In this document: in pieces, positions 11,693 to 20,740 of the stretch
Position numbering within the stretch: position 1 is the stretch's first letter
How the letters are laid out: every line of letters begins with the position of its first letter
Source of the DNA: Psychrobacter maritimus
GTDB taxonomy: Bacteria > Pseudomonadota > Gammaproteobacteria > Pseudomonadales > Moraxellaceae
DNA: 64,000 bases
Direction of reading: 5' to 3'
Assembly (NCBI RefSeq): GCF_904846345.1
Contig: NZ_CAJHAJ010000008.1
Span: 1-64,000, forward strand
Position numbers and translations under genes: made by a program
Notes under the pieces: model-generated
Database searches by the model: none
Told to the model about the DNA's origin: nothing
The model's input: only the letters and a program-made list of their open reading frames with translations

Positions 11693-13486
11693 ATGAATAT
11701 GGGTATGGAAGCTACAGGAAGTGTCAAAGAAATTAGAGATGTCTTTGTAGAGGTTAGTCAATTTGTCACTAGCTTTATTGGTAAGGACTATCAAAAGTTT
11801 GCTACCAAATACAACTTTGCTTTGAGTGACTACTTAGAAGCTAAGCGAAGCAGTCTTTCTAAAGTCAAAATGGCTTTCTTTTCCTCACAAGTAGTTGAAC
11901 TTGACGAAATTTATGTCCCGCAATTCATTTCCTTAGGAAACAAACTGTGCTCACAGGAAAGTTTTTTTAAATTACTCTTACAAAATAAAAAAATGGTAGT
12001 TAGTGCTACAGCAGGTTCAGGAAAATCCTGTCTTTTGAAGAGTATGTTTATAAGTGTAATAAGAGATAAGAGTAATCTACTTCCTATATTCCTAGAACTT
12101 AGAAAAGTAAATGAGACTAATGATTCTATTTTCGAAACACTCAGGACAGATATAGCGATATATAACGAAAAATTTAATAAAGATAATTTGAACTACTTAC
12201 TTGATAGAGAAGGGACAATAGTATTTCTAGATGGTTTTGACGAAGTGAACCATGATCTAAAAGATAGGTTCACGAGAGAGATTAATAACTTAGCAGATAA
12301 GTATCCAAACCTTATCATCCTAGTTTCATCAAGACCAGAATATAATCTATTCTCTGATTGGTCGCTATATAACGTCGCTCATATTCAACCTCTGATCCTA
12401 TCTCAAGCAATAGATGTAATAAAGAAATTAGATTACGATAGCGAGGTAAGAGCGAGGTTTATATTAGCTTTAGAGACTACACTTTTTAGTAAGCATGAAG
12501 GTTTTTCTAGTAATCCTTTGTTGCTCACAATTATGTTAGTGACATATGAGCAGTTTGGCGATATACCTGACAGAGTCTATATATTTTATGATCTTGCTTA
12601 TCATGCACTATTTAATAAGCATGACGTATCAAAACAGGGCTTTCTAAGAAAAAGTTCAACCAATCTAGATATGTATGAGTTAAGAGATATATTCGCTCTG
12701 TTTAGTTTATTTACATACAGTAAACAGATGTTTGAGATGACAGAAGATGAAATCCACACATTTTTGAAAAAATGCTTAGTACATTCAAAATCTGAGGTTA
12801 TCGACAAGGATCTAAAGTTAGAGCTATTAAATAATGTGCCTTTATTAATGAGAGACGGCTTAAATTATTGCTTTACCCATCGTTCATTTCAAGAATATTT
12901 TACTGCATATTACATAGTAAATCATGCAGTTAAAGAACAAGTTTTTGAACGTGTATGTGGACGATACTATTCAGATAATGTTGTTGATATGGCGTTTTCT
13001 ATGAATAAAAGCATAATAGAAGACAAGTGGATACTTCCAAAGATTAACAAAATTTTAGAATTAAAGCCGGTGGATATTACAACTATAAAGCGCAAAATAA
13101 CGTTAATATCAGTGTTCTTTAATCGAATTGAAGAGATCAAAGATAGAGGAAAAAAGGAAATAGGGTTCACACACAATGAAAACTCTAATTTTCTCTACTA
13201 TTTAATCAAAAAATATGATTGTCACAGTCAAATTATTTATTTGAATAACAAATATCACTCTCATGATTTTACTTATGAAGAAACAGATTTTTTTGAATTA
13301 GTCTTAAACGATAAGCAAGCTATAATGCTTGAAGAGTTGAACGATTTTGAGGAAAATTTAGTTTGTCGTATGGGTAGTTCGCGTTATGGAGAGTGGAGTT
13401 TTGAGTTAATTGAATATATTAAGAGCTTAATTATGACTAATAGAAACGATTCTCTAGATGATATTGAAAATTTCATTTTTGATTAG
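11693..13486 (+). CDS. NACHT-domain STAND NTPase, candidate phage-defence protein
   Basis: The 597-residue protein has an N-terminal helical region without a recognised catalytic domain (about 1-95), then a NACHT module: Walker A ATAGSGKS at 105-112, Walker B FLDGFDE at 178-184 with the small-residue/acidic pattern typical of NACHT, and sensor SSRPE at 212-216. A winged-helix-like F-T-H-R-S-F-Q-E-Y-F motif is near 394-403. The last 190 residues show no LRR, WD40 or TPR repeats. Stand-alone bacterial NACHT proteins are established antiphage proteins; that this one is such is inference. The gene is much more A+T-rich than its neighbours and stands alone, which suggests acquisition. Three in-frame ATGs lie within 12 bases at the start; the first is used. 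Confidence 0.85.
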   Translation: MNMGMEATGSVKEIRDVFVEVSQFVTSFIGKDYQKFATKYNFALSDYLEAKRSSLSKVKMAFFSSQVVELDEIYVPQFISLGNKLCSQESFFKLLLQNKKMVVSATAGSGKSCLLKSMFISVIRDKSNLLPIFLELRKVNETNDSIFETLRTDIAIYNEKFNKDNLNYLLDREGTIVFLDGFDEVNHDLKDRFTREINNLADKYPNLIILVSSRPEYNLFSDWSLYNVAHIQPLILSQAIDVIKKLDYDSEVRARFILALETTLFSKHEGFSSNPLLLTIMLVTYEQFGDIPDRVYIFYDLAYHALFNKHDVSKQGFLRKSSTNLDMYELRDIFALFSLFTYSKQMFEMTEDEIHTFLKKCLVHSKSEVIDKDLKLELLNNVPLLMRDGLNYCFTHRSFQEYFTAYYIVNHAVKEQVFERVCGRYYSDNVVDMAFSMNKSIIEDKWILPKINKILELKPVDITTIKRKITLISVFFNRIEEIKDRGKKEIGFTHNENSNFLYYLIKKYDCHSQIIYLNNKYHSHDFTYEETDFFELVLNDKQAIMLEELNDFEENLVCRMGSSRYGEWSFELIEYIKSLIMTNRNDSLDDIENFIFD

Positions 13487-13531
13487 ATATAACCTTAGTT
13501 GTTCTGTAGGGGTTGCTACGAAGACAAGTTT

Positions 13532-13619
13532 TAGCCCTGACATGAGAGCCGTAAAAAAATTGCACTGCAATTTTAGGCTTGCAAGTGAAACTCTCTTAAA
13601 TAAGAGTTTCTTAGGGCTA
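13532..13619 (+). other. Predicted three-way-junction structured element
   Basis: Just after the NACHT gene an 88-base stretch can fold compactly. The outer stem pairs 13532-13540 with 13611-13619 (9 bp, one G-U). One arm is a perfect 8-bp hairpin, AAAATTGC-act-GCAATTTT (13556-13574), extended by AGCC/GGCT. A second arm is GAAACTCT / AGAGTTTC (13587-13610) and stacks directly on the outer stem. No T run follows, so it is not a simple terminator. It may be a small RNA, a processed 3' UTR or a mobile-element remnant. The rest of 13487-13837 holds no gene. Confidence 0.45.
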
Positions 13620-13837
13620 TCCTACTTAAATAGCCTCGCCACGCCTAGATAAGCAGATAATAGCGGATGGCAGGATTGGCTACTCATACACTCAACTCTA
13701 ATCAAACCATTAAACCACCTTTCTAGTATCTTCTAGCGTTAATCTCATAGCACATCTATGCAAACGTCATAAAGCAATTAGCGATGACTACATTCACGTC
13801 TACTCTAAGCTAATATTTTTTCTAATTCAGGAGAATG

Positions 13838-14992
13838 ATGGTGCAATACAATTTTGATGAAATAATAGATAGACGTGATACGGGGTCAGTCAAATGGCAT
13901 TATAGCGATGATACCATCCCGCTGTGGGTGGCGGACATGGACTTTAAGGCCGCCCAGCCTATCTTAGACGCGATTGAGCAAGTCGCGCAGCATGGCATAT
14001 TGGGCTATACCAAGCCGACTGAGGCTTTGTACGAGGCGATTATTGGCTGGCATGGCAGTCGTTATGATTTACAGCTAAATAAAGAAAATATCTTGTTTTC
14101 CCCCGGTGTTGTGCCAAGTTTAGCGCTGATGATGAACGTATTTACTGAAGTAGGCGATGCGGTACTGGTTAATGACCCCATTTATACGCCTTTTATGACT
14201 AAGGTTGAGCAAAATGGTCGCACGCTTGTGATGTCAGCGTTAAAAGAATTCGACGGTAAATATCAGTTAGATTTGGCTGATATCGAAGCCAAGATAATCG
14301 AGCATAAGGTTAAGCTATATTTATTATGCAATCCGCACAATCCGGGCGGGCGCGTGTGGACGAGGCAGGAGCTTGAAGCGTTACTGGCACTTTGCAAAAA
14401 GCATGATGTGGCGATTGTCAGTGATGAGATTCATCAAGATTTAACCTTGAGTGGTTATACTTTTACACCTCTTTTAACCCTAGCAAAAGGTTACGAGCAT
14501 AAAGTCGTCAGCCTGACCTCAATGACCAAAACCTTTAACGTAGCAGGTATTAAAGGCTCGATGATCTTTGCTAAAGACGATGCGTTAATAAAAAAAATCA
14601 GTCAGCAGCAGCAGTTAAATGACGAGTATGAGCTGAATTTATTTGCTTATGAGGTCATTCGTAGCGCTTATGAAGAGGGCGTTGAGTGGTTGGAGCAGGC
14701 GCTTAATTATATCGAAGCCAATGTTGACTTAACTATTAGCTTTTTAAAGCAGCATTTGCCCGATATTAAGATTATGCGCCCAGAAGCCTCGTATTTGATA
14801 TGGTTAGATTGCTCGGCATATGGCGATGACAATCAGGCGCTTTATGATAAGTTAAGAGAAGCAAAAGTCGAGCTCAATGCGGGTATCAAATACGGCACTG
14901 AGGGACATCTAAAAATGCGCCTGAATGTGGCGTGTCCTGAGGCACTACTGCGTGAGGGTTTAAATCGAGTTTCTGCGGCGTTTAGTGGTTAA
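13838..14992 (+). CDS. MalY/PatB-family PLP aminotransferase (C-S lyase)
   Basis: Fold-type I PLP enzyme of the MalY/PatB group, which cleaves cystathionine and other cysteine S-conjugates. Seen in about 384 residues: N-terminal D-R-R-D-T-G-S-V-K-W, the P-L-W-V-A-D-M-D-F segment diagnostic of the group, Y-L-L-C-N-P-H-N-P-G-G-R, D-E-I-H-Q-D (PLP-binding D and H), and S-M-T-K-T-F-N with the Schiff-base lysine. An AGGAG site at 13829-13833 argues against the ATG at 13835 (one base away) and for 13838 or the GTG at 13841. No mal or met genes are adjacent, so the physiological substrate is open. Confidence 0.9.
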   Translation: MVQYNFDEIIDRRDTGSVKWHYSDDTIPLWVADMDFKAAQPILDAIEQVAQHGILGYTKPTEALYEAIIGWHGSRYDLQLNKENILFSPGVVPSLALMMNVFTEVGDAVLVNDPIYTPFMTKVEQNGRTLVMSALKEFDGKYQLDLADIEAKIIEHKVKLYLLCNPHNPGGRVWTRQELEALLALCKKHDVAIVSDEIHQDLTLSGYTFTPLLTLAKGYEHKVVSLTSMTKTFNVAGIKGSMIFAKDDALIKKISQQQQLNDEYELNLFAYEVIRSAYEEGVEWLEQALNYIEANVDLTISFLKQHLPDIKIMRPEASYLIWLDCSAYGDDNQALYDKLREAKVELNAGIKYGTEGHLKMRLNVACPEALLREGLNRVSAAFSG

Positions 14993-15027
14993 TAAGGCTT
15001 TATAAAGCGAGACGAGATTTAATGTTC

Positions 15028-15525
15028 TCAAGGCTCTATTTGACCTAAATTCTCTAAGTCTACAAACTCCTTTTTGCCATGGATAGTATACATTCTGCGT
15101 TTGATGTCTGGATAATTACAGATATCAAACGCTGGTCTGTTGCCTCCCATTAAGTAGGTAGCGTCCGTATCACTATTATTACGCATAGAATGCGCTGCAC
15201 CGTGTGCGGGGAAACCGACAAAATCTCCTGCATGTAGTTGATAAACTTCATCGCCATAATGTAGTGAAAGCTCGCCAGATAGCATATAAATGAACTCGTC
15301 TGAATTTTCATGATAGTGGTGTTGCGTGGTTTCATCACCCGACTCAACACGTACGAGATGCAGACCGAATTTGGTAAGACCGACAATATCACTTAATGAA
15401 ACCGTATGGCGAATGGCATTGTCGTTAAACTGATGGACGTGTTTGGTTGTAGGGGTGTTTTCAATATTGGATTTGGTTAGGACGTAATGCTGAGTGTTTT
15501 TGAGTGCAGACTTTGGTGTAGTCAT
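15028..15525 (-). CDS. Cupin-domain protein
   Basis: A 165-residue protein with one conserved beta-barrel cupin domain in its middle. Motif 1, H-H-Y-H-E-N-S-D-E-F-I-Y-M-L-S-G-E-L, supplies two histidines and a glutamate as metal ligands. Motif 2, G-D-F-V-G-F-P-A-H-G-A-A-H, supplies a further histidine. No signal peptide or fused regulatory domain is present, so it is a small soluble metalloprotein, either an enzyme or a sugar/small-molecule binder. It is convergent with the aminotransferase and upstream of nothing obvious; the substrate cannot be predicted. Confidence 0.85.
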   Translation of the reverse strand: MTTPKSALKNTQHYVLTKSNIENTPTTKHVHQFNDNAIRHTVSLSDIVGLTKFGLHLVRVESGDETTQHHYHENSDEFIYMLSGELSLHYGDEVYQLHAGDFVGFPAHGAAHSMRNNSDTDATYLMGGNRPAFDICNYPDIKRRMYTIHGKKEFVDLENLGQIEP

Positions 15526-15596
15526 AGCTTAGTCTTCGTTATTATTATCTTAAGCTTGAGTCTATAGAAGTAATAAAGTTAACTTAGAGGCTTTAT

Positions 15597-17165
15597 TCAC
15601 TTTGCAGGATAACCAGTAATATCTTGTATGCTTTGATATAAAGGTTTTAGGCGCTCATACATTTTTAGATAAACCTCATTATAAAGGCGTTTGTAGAGTT
15701 GGACATTGGCCTCAATAGGTAAGAATTCATCGCCTAAATGGGTCATTGCCTCACTTGCAACCGCATGATCGGGATAGACGCCGATTCCGACTGCGCAGTT
15801 GATGGCAGCGCCTAAACCTGAAGCCTCGTAAGTGTGCGGGCGATAAGCAGGCATACCAAAAATATCGGCAGTAAGCTGCATCGCTGAGTCACTTTGGGAG
15901 CCGCCACCAGAGACACGCAGGTGCTTGATAGTTTTGCCTGTGCGCTTTTCAATGGTATCAAAGCCCAGTTTTAGCTCATAAGCCAGTCCTTCCAAGATAG
16001 CGCGATAAACGTGCGCCCTCGTATGCACATCCCCAAAACCAATGAGCGCGCCTTTGCCCTCAAGTCCCGGATGACGAACGCCGGGTGACCAATACGGCTG
16101 CATCATCAGCCCCATACAACCCGCCGGAATATCTTTGACTGCCTGATCGAGGAGTTTTTCGGTATCGATGCCTTGGGTCTTTGCTAGCTGCTCTTCATAG
16201 TGGGCAAACTGCTCTTTAAACCAGCTAACCATCCAAAAGCCGCGATAAATCATGTACTCATGATTGTAGTAGTTTGGCGCGGCAGCAGTGTAGGCGGGCA
16301 TATGCTTAAGGATTTCGACGTAATTGCTCGAGGTGGTGTTAATAGTCGCAGTAGTGCCAAAGCTTAAACAAGCAGTGTCGGCTGCCAGACCAGCAGAGCC
16401 CAAAGCTTCGCAAGCTTTATCACTAGCAGCAGCAATCATCGGCGTACCTTCTAAAATCCCCGTGGCTTTAGCTGCTTTGGTGCTGATATGACCAAGTGGC
16501 TGACCTGGTGGTACAATCTTAGGCATTTGCTCAGGTCGACAGCTAAATAGACGCCATTTTAAATCTTTGGATTTTAGCCATGTTTGCGCTTTATAGTCAT
16601 AAGGCAAATAGCCTAGGGCGTGACCAGTGGAGTCGGCAAGTTCTCCTGTAAGCTGATATGTCAGGTAAGCAGATAGATTGACGTAATGAGCGGTCTTTGC
16701 CCACATCTCTGGTTCATGGTGTGCAAGCCAATTACAGCGGGCTTTTTGCTGTGCCTCTTGTACCAGCTCGCCCATACCGATAATTTTAGTTAATGGGCTC
16801 AGAAAACCAATATCGTTGCTTTCGCCGCGACGCAAATCCATCCATACAATAGCAGGGCGCAGTGGCTGCTTGTCTTTATCCAGACATATCATGGTATAAC
16901 GCTGGGTGGCGAGGCTGACGCCTGCGATTTGCGTGGGCGTGATAGCGCTGGTGTGCCACAACTGCTGACAAGCTTCACTGAGCTTTTGCCAATAATAATC
17001 GGCGTGCTGCTCGGCAAAATTGGGCTGAGTAGAAAAATAGGGTTCAATAGGGACGCGGGCTTTGGCAATCTCATTGCCAAACTGATCAAAGATAAGCGCT
17101 CTGACACTTTGCGTACCATTATCAATGGCTAAGAAATAAATAGGTGCATCAAAGGTAGTAGTCAT
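15597..17165 (-). CDS. FGGY-family carbohydrate kinase
   Basis: ATP-dependent kinase of the glycerol/pentulose kinase superfamily, 522 residues. N-terminal phosphate loop L-A-I-D-N-G-T-Q-S-V-R-A (about 12-23), the W-M-D-L-R substrate segment near 107, the G-T-T-A-T-I nucleotide loop near 273, and the C-terminal G-G-G-S-Q-S-D near 416 are visible. It lies 51 bp downstream of a GlpD-like gene and reads in the same direction, so it probably acts on a polyol or ketose linked to glycerol-phosphate metabolism. It is more divergent than GlpK, so glycerol is not assured. Confidence 0.88.
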   Translation of the reverse strand: MTTTFDAPIYFLAIDNGTQSVRALIFDQFGNEIAKARVPIEPYFSTQPNFAEQHADYYWQKLSEACQQLWHTSAITPTQIAGVSLATQRYTMICLDKDKQPLRPAIVWMDLRRGESNDIGFLSPLTKIIGMGELVQEAQQKARCNWLAHHEPEMWAKTAHYVNLSAYLTYQLTGELADSTGHALGYLPYDYKAQTWLKSKDLKWRLFSCRPEQMPKIVPPGQPLGHISTKAAKATGILEGTPMIAAASDKACEALGSAGLAADTACLSFGTTATINTTSSNYVEILKHMPAYTAAAPNYYNHEYMIYRGFWMVSWFKEQFAHYEEQLAKTQGIDTEKLLDQAVKDIPAGCMGLMMQPYWSPGVRHPGLEGKGALIGFGDVHTRAHVYRAILEGLAYELKLGFDTIEKRTGKTIKHLRVSGGGSQSDSAMQLTADIFGMPAYRPHTYEASGLGAAINCAVGIGVYPDHAVASEAMTHLGDEFLPIEANVQLYKRLYNEVYLKMYERLKPLYQSIQDITGYPAK

Positions 17166-17216
17166 AGTCGTCCTTAACTATGTGGGGATAATCATAAAAA
17201 CCTTAAGTCGAAAACC

Positions 17217-18896
17217 TCAAGCCGCAGGCAAATGGTAGTAGCGCTGCCACAAGTCCTGATAGCGAGCAACTTCTTGTTGCCATTTTTGCTCATCCCAGCC
17301 GAGCTCTTGCTGACATATTTGCTTTAGTCTTGTGCTGATAAGCGGCGTCATTGCGCCATGCGGTAGGATTAAACCCAAGCGTGTACGTCGCAGTAATAAA
17401 TCATCTAAATGAATGACCTGCTCATGGCGCGCGGCAAAACGAATCTCTGCCCAAATGGTGTTGCTGTCGGTGACATAAGCCAAATCTTCGTCATGCGCTA
17501 GTTCAAGTAAGGTATCGAGCTGTAAGCCGTAAAACCCTTGCAAGCGTTGCTGCAAGGGTGGCGTTAGGGTTGAAAACTTGGGATTGGTTGGCGGCTGATT
17601 ACTAAAGACTTCAGTGTTAAATGAGCCAAGATTTTTGGTGTCAACCTCATTAAATGCCAGTACCTGTTGGCAAATCTTCAGCACATCAAGGGCGATTAGA
17701 CGAAAGGTCGTTAGCTTGCCGCCGCTGACGGTTACTAGATTATTATCCAACCACACGCTATGGTCGCGCTTTTCTTTACTTGGGCTCACGCGCTTACCGT
17801 CACCGCCGTCAGATATCAGCGGTCGCACGCCTGCCCACGTACTGATGACATCTTCTCGATTAAGGTCGGCATCACTAAAAAGATCGTTAGTCGCAGTTAA
17901 TAGATAATCGACTTCTTCGTTAGTAATACCAACTTCACTATCGTCCAAGGGTGGATGATCCAAATCGGTGGTGCCAAGGACAGTACGATTTTCCCATGGG
18001 AAGACAAATACCGCTCTTTTATCGACAGGATGTAAAAAGGTATAGGCTTGTTTAATTGGCAAACGCTCTTTGCTTACGACCAAGTGGCTACCGCGTGACG
18101 GACGGATTTGCTTATGAAAGCTTTGCTCAGTTTGCTTACTGGCCTGCATACGTAAGGTATCCGCCCAAGCGCCCGTGGCACTGACCACCACTTTGGCGTA
18201 AACATCGTAACTTTGAGCATTACTATGAGCATTGTCTTCAGAAGAAGTATCTTTGAGTGTTGCACCCACTACCAAGCCTTGTTCATTGGTAATCAACGAT
18301 TCTGCTTTTAGGTAATTAATCGCCTGTGCGCCGTCATTAACTGCCTCATCAAGTACGCGCATCACCAGCCGCGAGTCATCGGTCACCGCATCGCTAAATT
18401 GACTGGCTCCCAAAAACTTATCTTGCTTGATATGCGGATTTAGGCTTAAAAAGGCTTCTCTTTTAAAGTAGGTAAAATAACGCTTACCCGCAAGCCTATC
18501 GTAAACTCGTAGCAAGGTATTGAATATCCATGGCGGTGGAAACTTGCCTTTATAATGCGGCATAACATAGTGCATCTCATTCACAAGGCCACTTGCTTCA
18601 CTGAGCATACGTTCACGCTCACGCACGCTAAGCAAGGTAGTTTTATAATCACCCGCGGCAATATAGCGCAATCCGCCATGTACCATTTTACTAGAGCGGC
18701 TGGACGTGCCCCAAGCAAAGTCTTTTTGCTCAATTAATAATACTGCTAAGCCGCGCCGTGCCGCTTCGCGAGCAATCCCAGCACCCGTAATGCCGCCACC
18801 AATAATCAGCATATCCCACGGTTCTACTTGAGACGAGCGATGAGATAAAGGCGCTAGTGCTTGCTGGCGTTGCTGATGTTGCTTAGTAGGGTTCAT
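17217..18896 (-). CDS. glpD: FAD-dependent glycerol-3-phosphate dehydrogenase (GlpD/GlpA type)
   Basis: Membrane-associated flavoprotein that oxidises sn-glycerol-3-phosphate to DHAP and passes electrons to quinone. In 559 residues it shows the FAD Rossmann motif G-G-G-I-T-G-A-G-I-A-R-E (about 32-45), the family's S-S-R-S-S-K-M-V-H-G-G-L-R-Y segment, T-D-D-S-R-L-V near 190, G-T-T-D near 320, and the DUF-type C-terminal cap domain (about 430-555). It sits between the AGPS-like flavoenzyme and the FGGY kinase, an unusual setting compared with glpFKD operons. No GlpR-like regulator is near. Confidence 0.9.
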   Translation of the reverse strand: MNPTKQHQQRQQALAPLSHRSSQVEPWDMLIIGGGITGAGIAREAARRGLAVLLIEQKDFAWGTSSRSSKMVHGGLRYIAAGDYKTTLLSVRERERMLSEASGLVNEMHYVMPHYKGKFPPPWIFNTLLRVYDRLAGKRYFTYFKREAFLSLNPHIKQDKFLGASQFSDAVTDDSRLVMRVLDEAVNDGAQAINYLKAESLITNEQGLVVGATLKDTSSEDNAHSNAQSYDVYAKVVVSATGAWADTLRMQASKQTEQSFHKQIRPSRGSHLVVSKERLPIKQAYTFLHPVDKRAVFVFPWENRTVLGTTDLDHPPLDDSEVGITNEEVDYLLTATNDLFSDADLNREDVISTWAGVRPLISDGGDGKRVSPSKEKRDHSVWLDNNLVTVSGGKLTTFRLIALDVLKICQQVLAFNEVDTKNLGSFNTEVFSNQPPTNPKFSTLTPPLQQRLQGFYGLQLDTLLELAHDEDLAYVTDSNTIWAEIRFAARHEQVIHLDDLLLRRTRLGLILPHGAMTPLISTRLKQICQQELGWDEQKWQQEVARYQDLWQRYYHLPAA

Positions 18897-18976
18897 AAAC
18901 GGTCTATCTCACATGACATTTAAATGAATCAATGACTTAAAATGCGTAAGTCAATTAATGGCGCTAAGGCTACCTT

Positions 18977-20740
18977 TTAATCTTCGATTAAAACGCCCGG
19001 GTTCATACGCTGTTCAGGGTCTAGGCTTTTGAGCATATCATGAGTCACCTGAATGCCGAGCTTACCCTTTTCAGCCGCTAGGTAAGGCGCATGATCACGA
19101 CCGACGCCATGCTGATGCGATATCGTCGCTGTACCATTCGCTAGACTTAAACTGGCTGCCTTTTTGATTTTTTGCCAGCGTTTTAAGGTTGTGGCGTGGT
19201 CTTTAGCTGCGCGAAAGAAGTAGGTGGTATAAAGACTAGCGCCTTGCTTATAGACGTGTGAGATATGAGTAAAGGCCATTACGTTTTCGCCTTCATCTGC
19301 CAAAGCGTTTTGCACCGCTTCTTGCATCTGCTGCATTTGCTCGTCGATGTTGTTCCAGTTGGTTGCCGTTTCAAAGGTATCGACCATGATGCCTTTGTCC
19401 CATAAAGTGCCACGCAAATAAGGAAATTTAAAGCGTCCATGCGCCCACACGCTACCCATGATATCGGTGATTTTGCCAGTGACACTACCGTGCTGCTTCA
19501 ACAGCTTATTAAACTGCGTTAGCGCCAATTTATTCTGCGCCTTATCGCCTGATACGCCGTAAGTGAGCATAACCTTATCTGAGCTCAGCCCGCGAGCTTT
19601 TAGATAAGTGCTAATGGCTAAAAACTGGCTCGGTGACGTGCCTAAATGTAGATGCGCATCAGTTTCGACAGCATTACTTAAACGTAGCATAGACAAGCGA
19701 ATATTTTTTTGCACAGCTTGTCTAAGCACTTCTTTACCAGCTTCCCAATTGGGTAGGAAAGCCACTTTAAATAGCTCTTCCTCAGGCTGCGGTTGTACAC
19801 GCATTTTGACTTCGGTAAAAATACCAGCACGACCTTCGGTACCCATCATCATCTCGCGCAAATCTGGCCCTGCTGATGATGCCGGAATATCAGCGATATT
19901 AAGTACGCCTTGCGGGGTGACCAACGTACCGCCCGCAAACATCTGCTCGATACGCCCGTAGCCCAATGACTGCTGACCACTAGAGCGCGCGGCAATCCAA
20001 CCGCCAAGCGTTGATAGCTCCCAAGACTGCGGATAATGCCCTAAGCGGTAACCCTGTGCGTCCAATTGTGCTTCAACCGCTGGCCCTTGTGTACCCGCGC
20101 CAAAGGTAGCAATTTGGCTCTCGGTATCTAAGTCGATAAGCTGATCCATCTTGCTCATGGCAATGGTGAGTACCGGGCGTGAGCCCTTTTGCGGATTGAT
20201 ATGTCCAACGACTGAGGTGCCGCCACCAAACGGAATGACAATTAGGTCATGCTCACTGGCGAGCATTAATAAATTTTCGACATCAGCGGTCGATTCGGGA
20301 AAAGCAACACCGTCAGGGAACACCTCAAAAGCGCCGCTGTGCATGGCTATCCAATCTGGGAAACTTTGCCCGCGTGCGTGTCTGAGTCTCACTTCTTTAT
20401 CGATAGATACCGTTGCAAGCTTAGTCATCGCAGCAGGCAGGCGCGATTTTGGCACGGTTTTGAGTACCTGTTGTAAGCTAACAGAGGAGAGCTTTTTTGT
20501 TTTGCCAATATGTGATTTGATCAGCTTTGCGCCATGCGGCGAGACTTTTTTATTGATACTGACATTACCCCAACCGTTCCAACGCGTCTGCTCAATAGGG
20601 GTATTGCCGGACATGCTATTGGATGCATTGCTAGGGATGTTATCTTTTGCAGGGGTATCTAAAACGAGGCTGTCAGCATCATTGATGGTTTCTGCGGTAG
20701 GGGTGGATTTTTTACCAAAAAGGGATTTTATTTTGCTCAT
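18977..20740 (-). CDS. FAD-binding oxidase related to alkyl-DHAP synthase (AGPS)
   Basis: A 587-residue vanillyl-alcohol-oxidase-type flavoprotein. After a low-complexity N-terminus (about 1-50) comes R-W-N-G-W-G, a signature shared with alkylglycerone-phosphate synthase. The PCMH FAD domain follows with P-F-G-G-G-T-S-V-V-G (about 169-178) and S-T-L-G-G-W-I-A-A-R-S-S-G-Q. The C-terminal histidine motif HQHGVG is at 542-547, where AGPS has HHHGVG. Eukaryotic AGPS makes ether lipids; bacterial homologues are poorly characterised and some may be 2-hydroxyacid dehydrogenases. Being the first gene of a leftward group with GlpD-like and kinase genes favours a glycerol/DHAP ether or phospholipid-derived substrate (inference). 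Confidence 0.85.
   Translation of the reverse strand: MSKIKSLFGKKSTPTAETINDADSLVLDTPAKDNIPSNASNSMSGNTPIEQTRWNGWGNVSINKKVSPHGAKLIKSHIGKTKKLSSVSLQQVLKTVPKSRLPAAMTKLATVSIDKEVRLRHARGQSFPDWIAMHSGAFEVFPDGVAFPESTADVENLLMLASEHDLIVIPFGGGTSVVGHINPQKGSRPVLTIAMSKMDQLIDLDTESQIATFGAGTQGPAVEAQLDAQGYRLGHYPQSWELSTLGGWIAARSSGQQSLGYGRIEQMFAGGTLVTPQGVLNIADIPASSAGPDLREMMMGTEGRAGIFTEVKMRVQPQPEEELFKVAFLPNWEAGKEVLRQAVQKNIRLSMLRLSNAVETDAHLHLGTSPSQFLAISTYLKARGLSSDKVMLTYGVSGDKAQNKLALTQFNKLLKQHGSVTGKITDIMGSVWAHGRFKFPYLRGTLWDKGIMVDTFETATNWNNIDEQMQQMQEAVQNALADEGENVMAFTHISHVYKQGASLYTTYFFRAAKDHATTLKRWQKIKKAASLSLANGTATISHQHGVGRDHAPYLAAEKGKLGIQVTHDMLKSLDPEQRMNPGVLIED

Noticed and set aside
13532..13619. Possible hammerhead ribozyme (three-way junction with CTGA and GAAA segments)
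   Set aside because: The core must read CUGANGA directly between stems; here it is CUGACAUGA, and no correct cleavage triplet follows. The resemblance is superficial.
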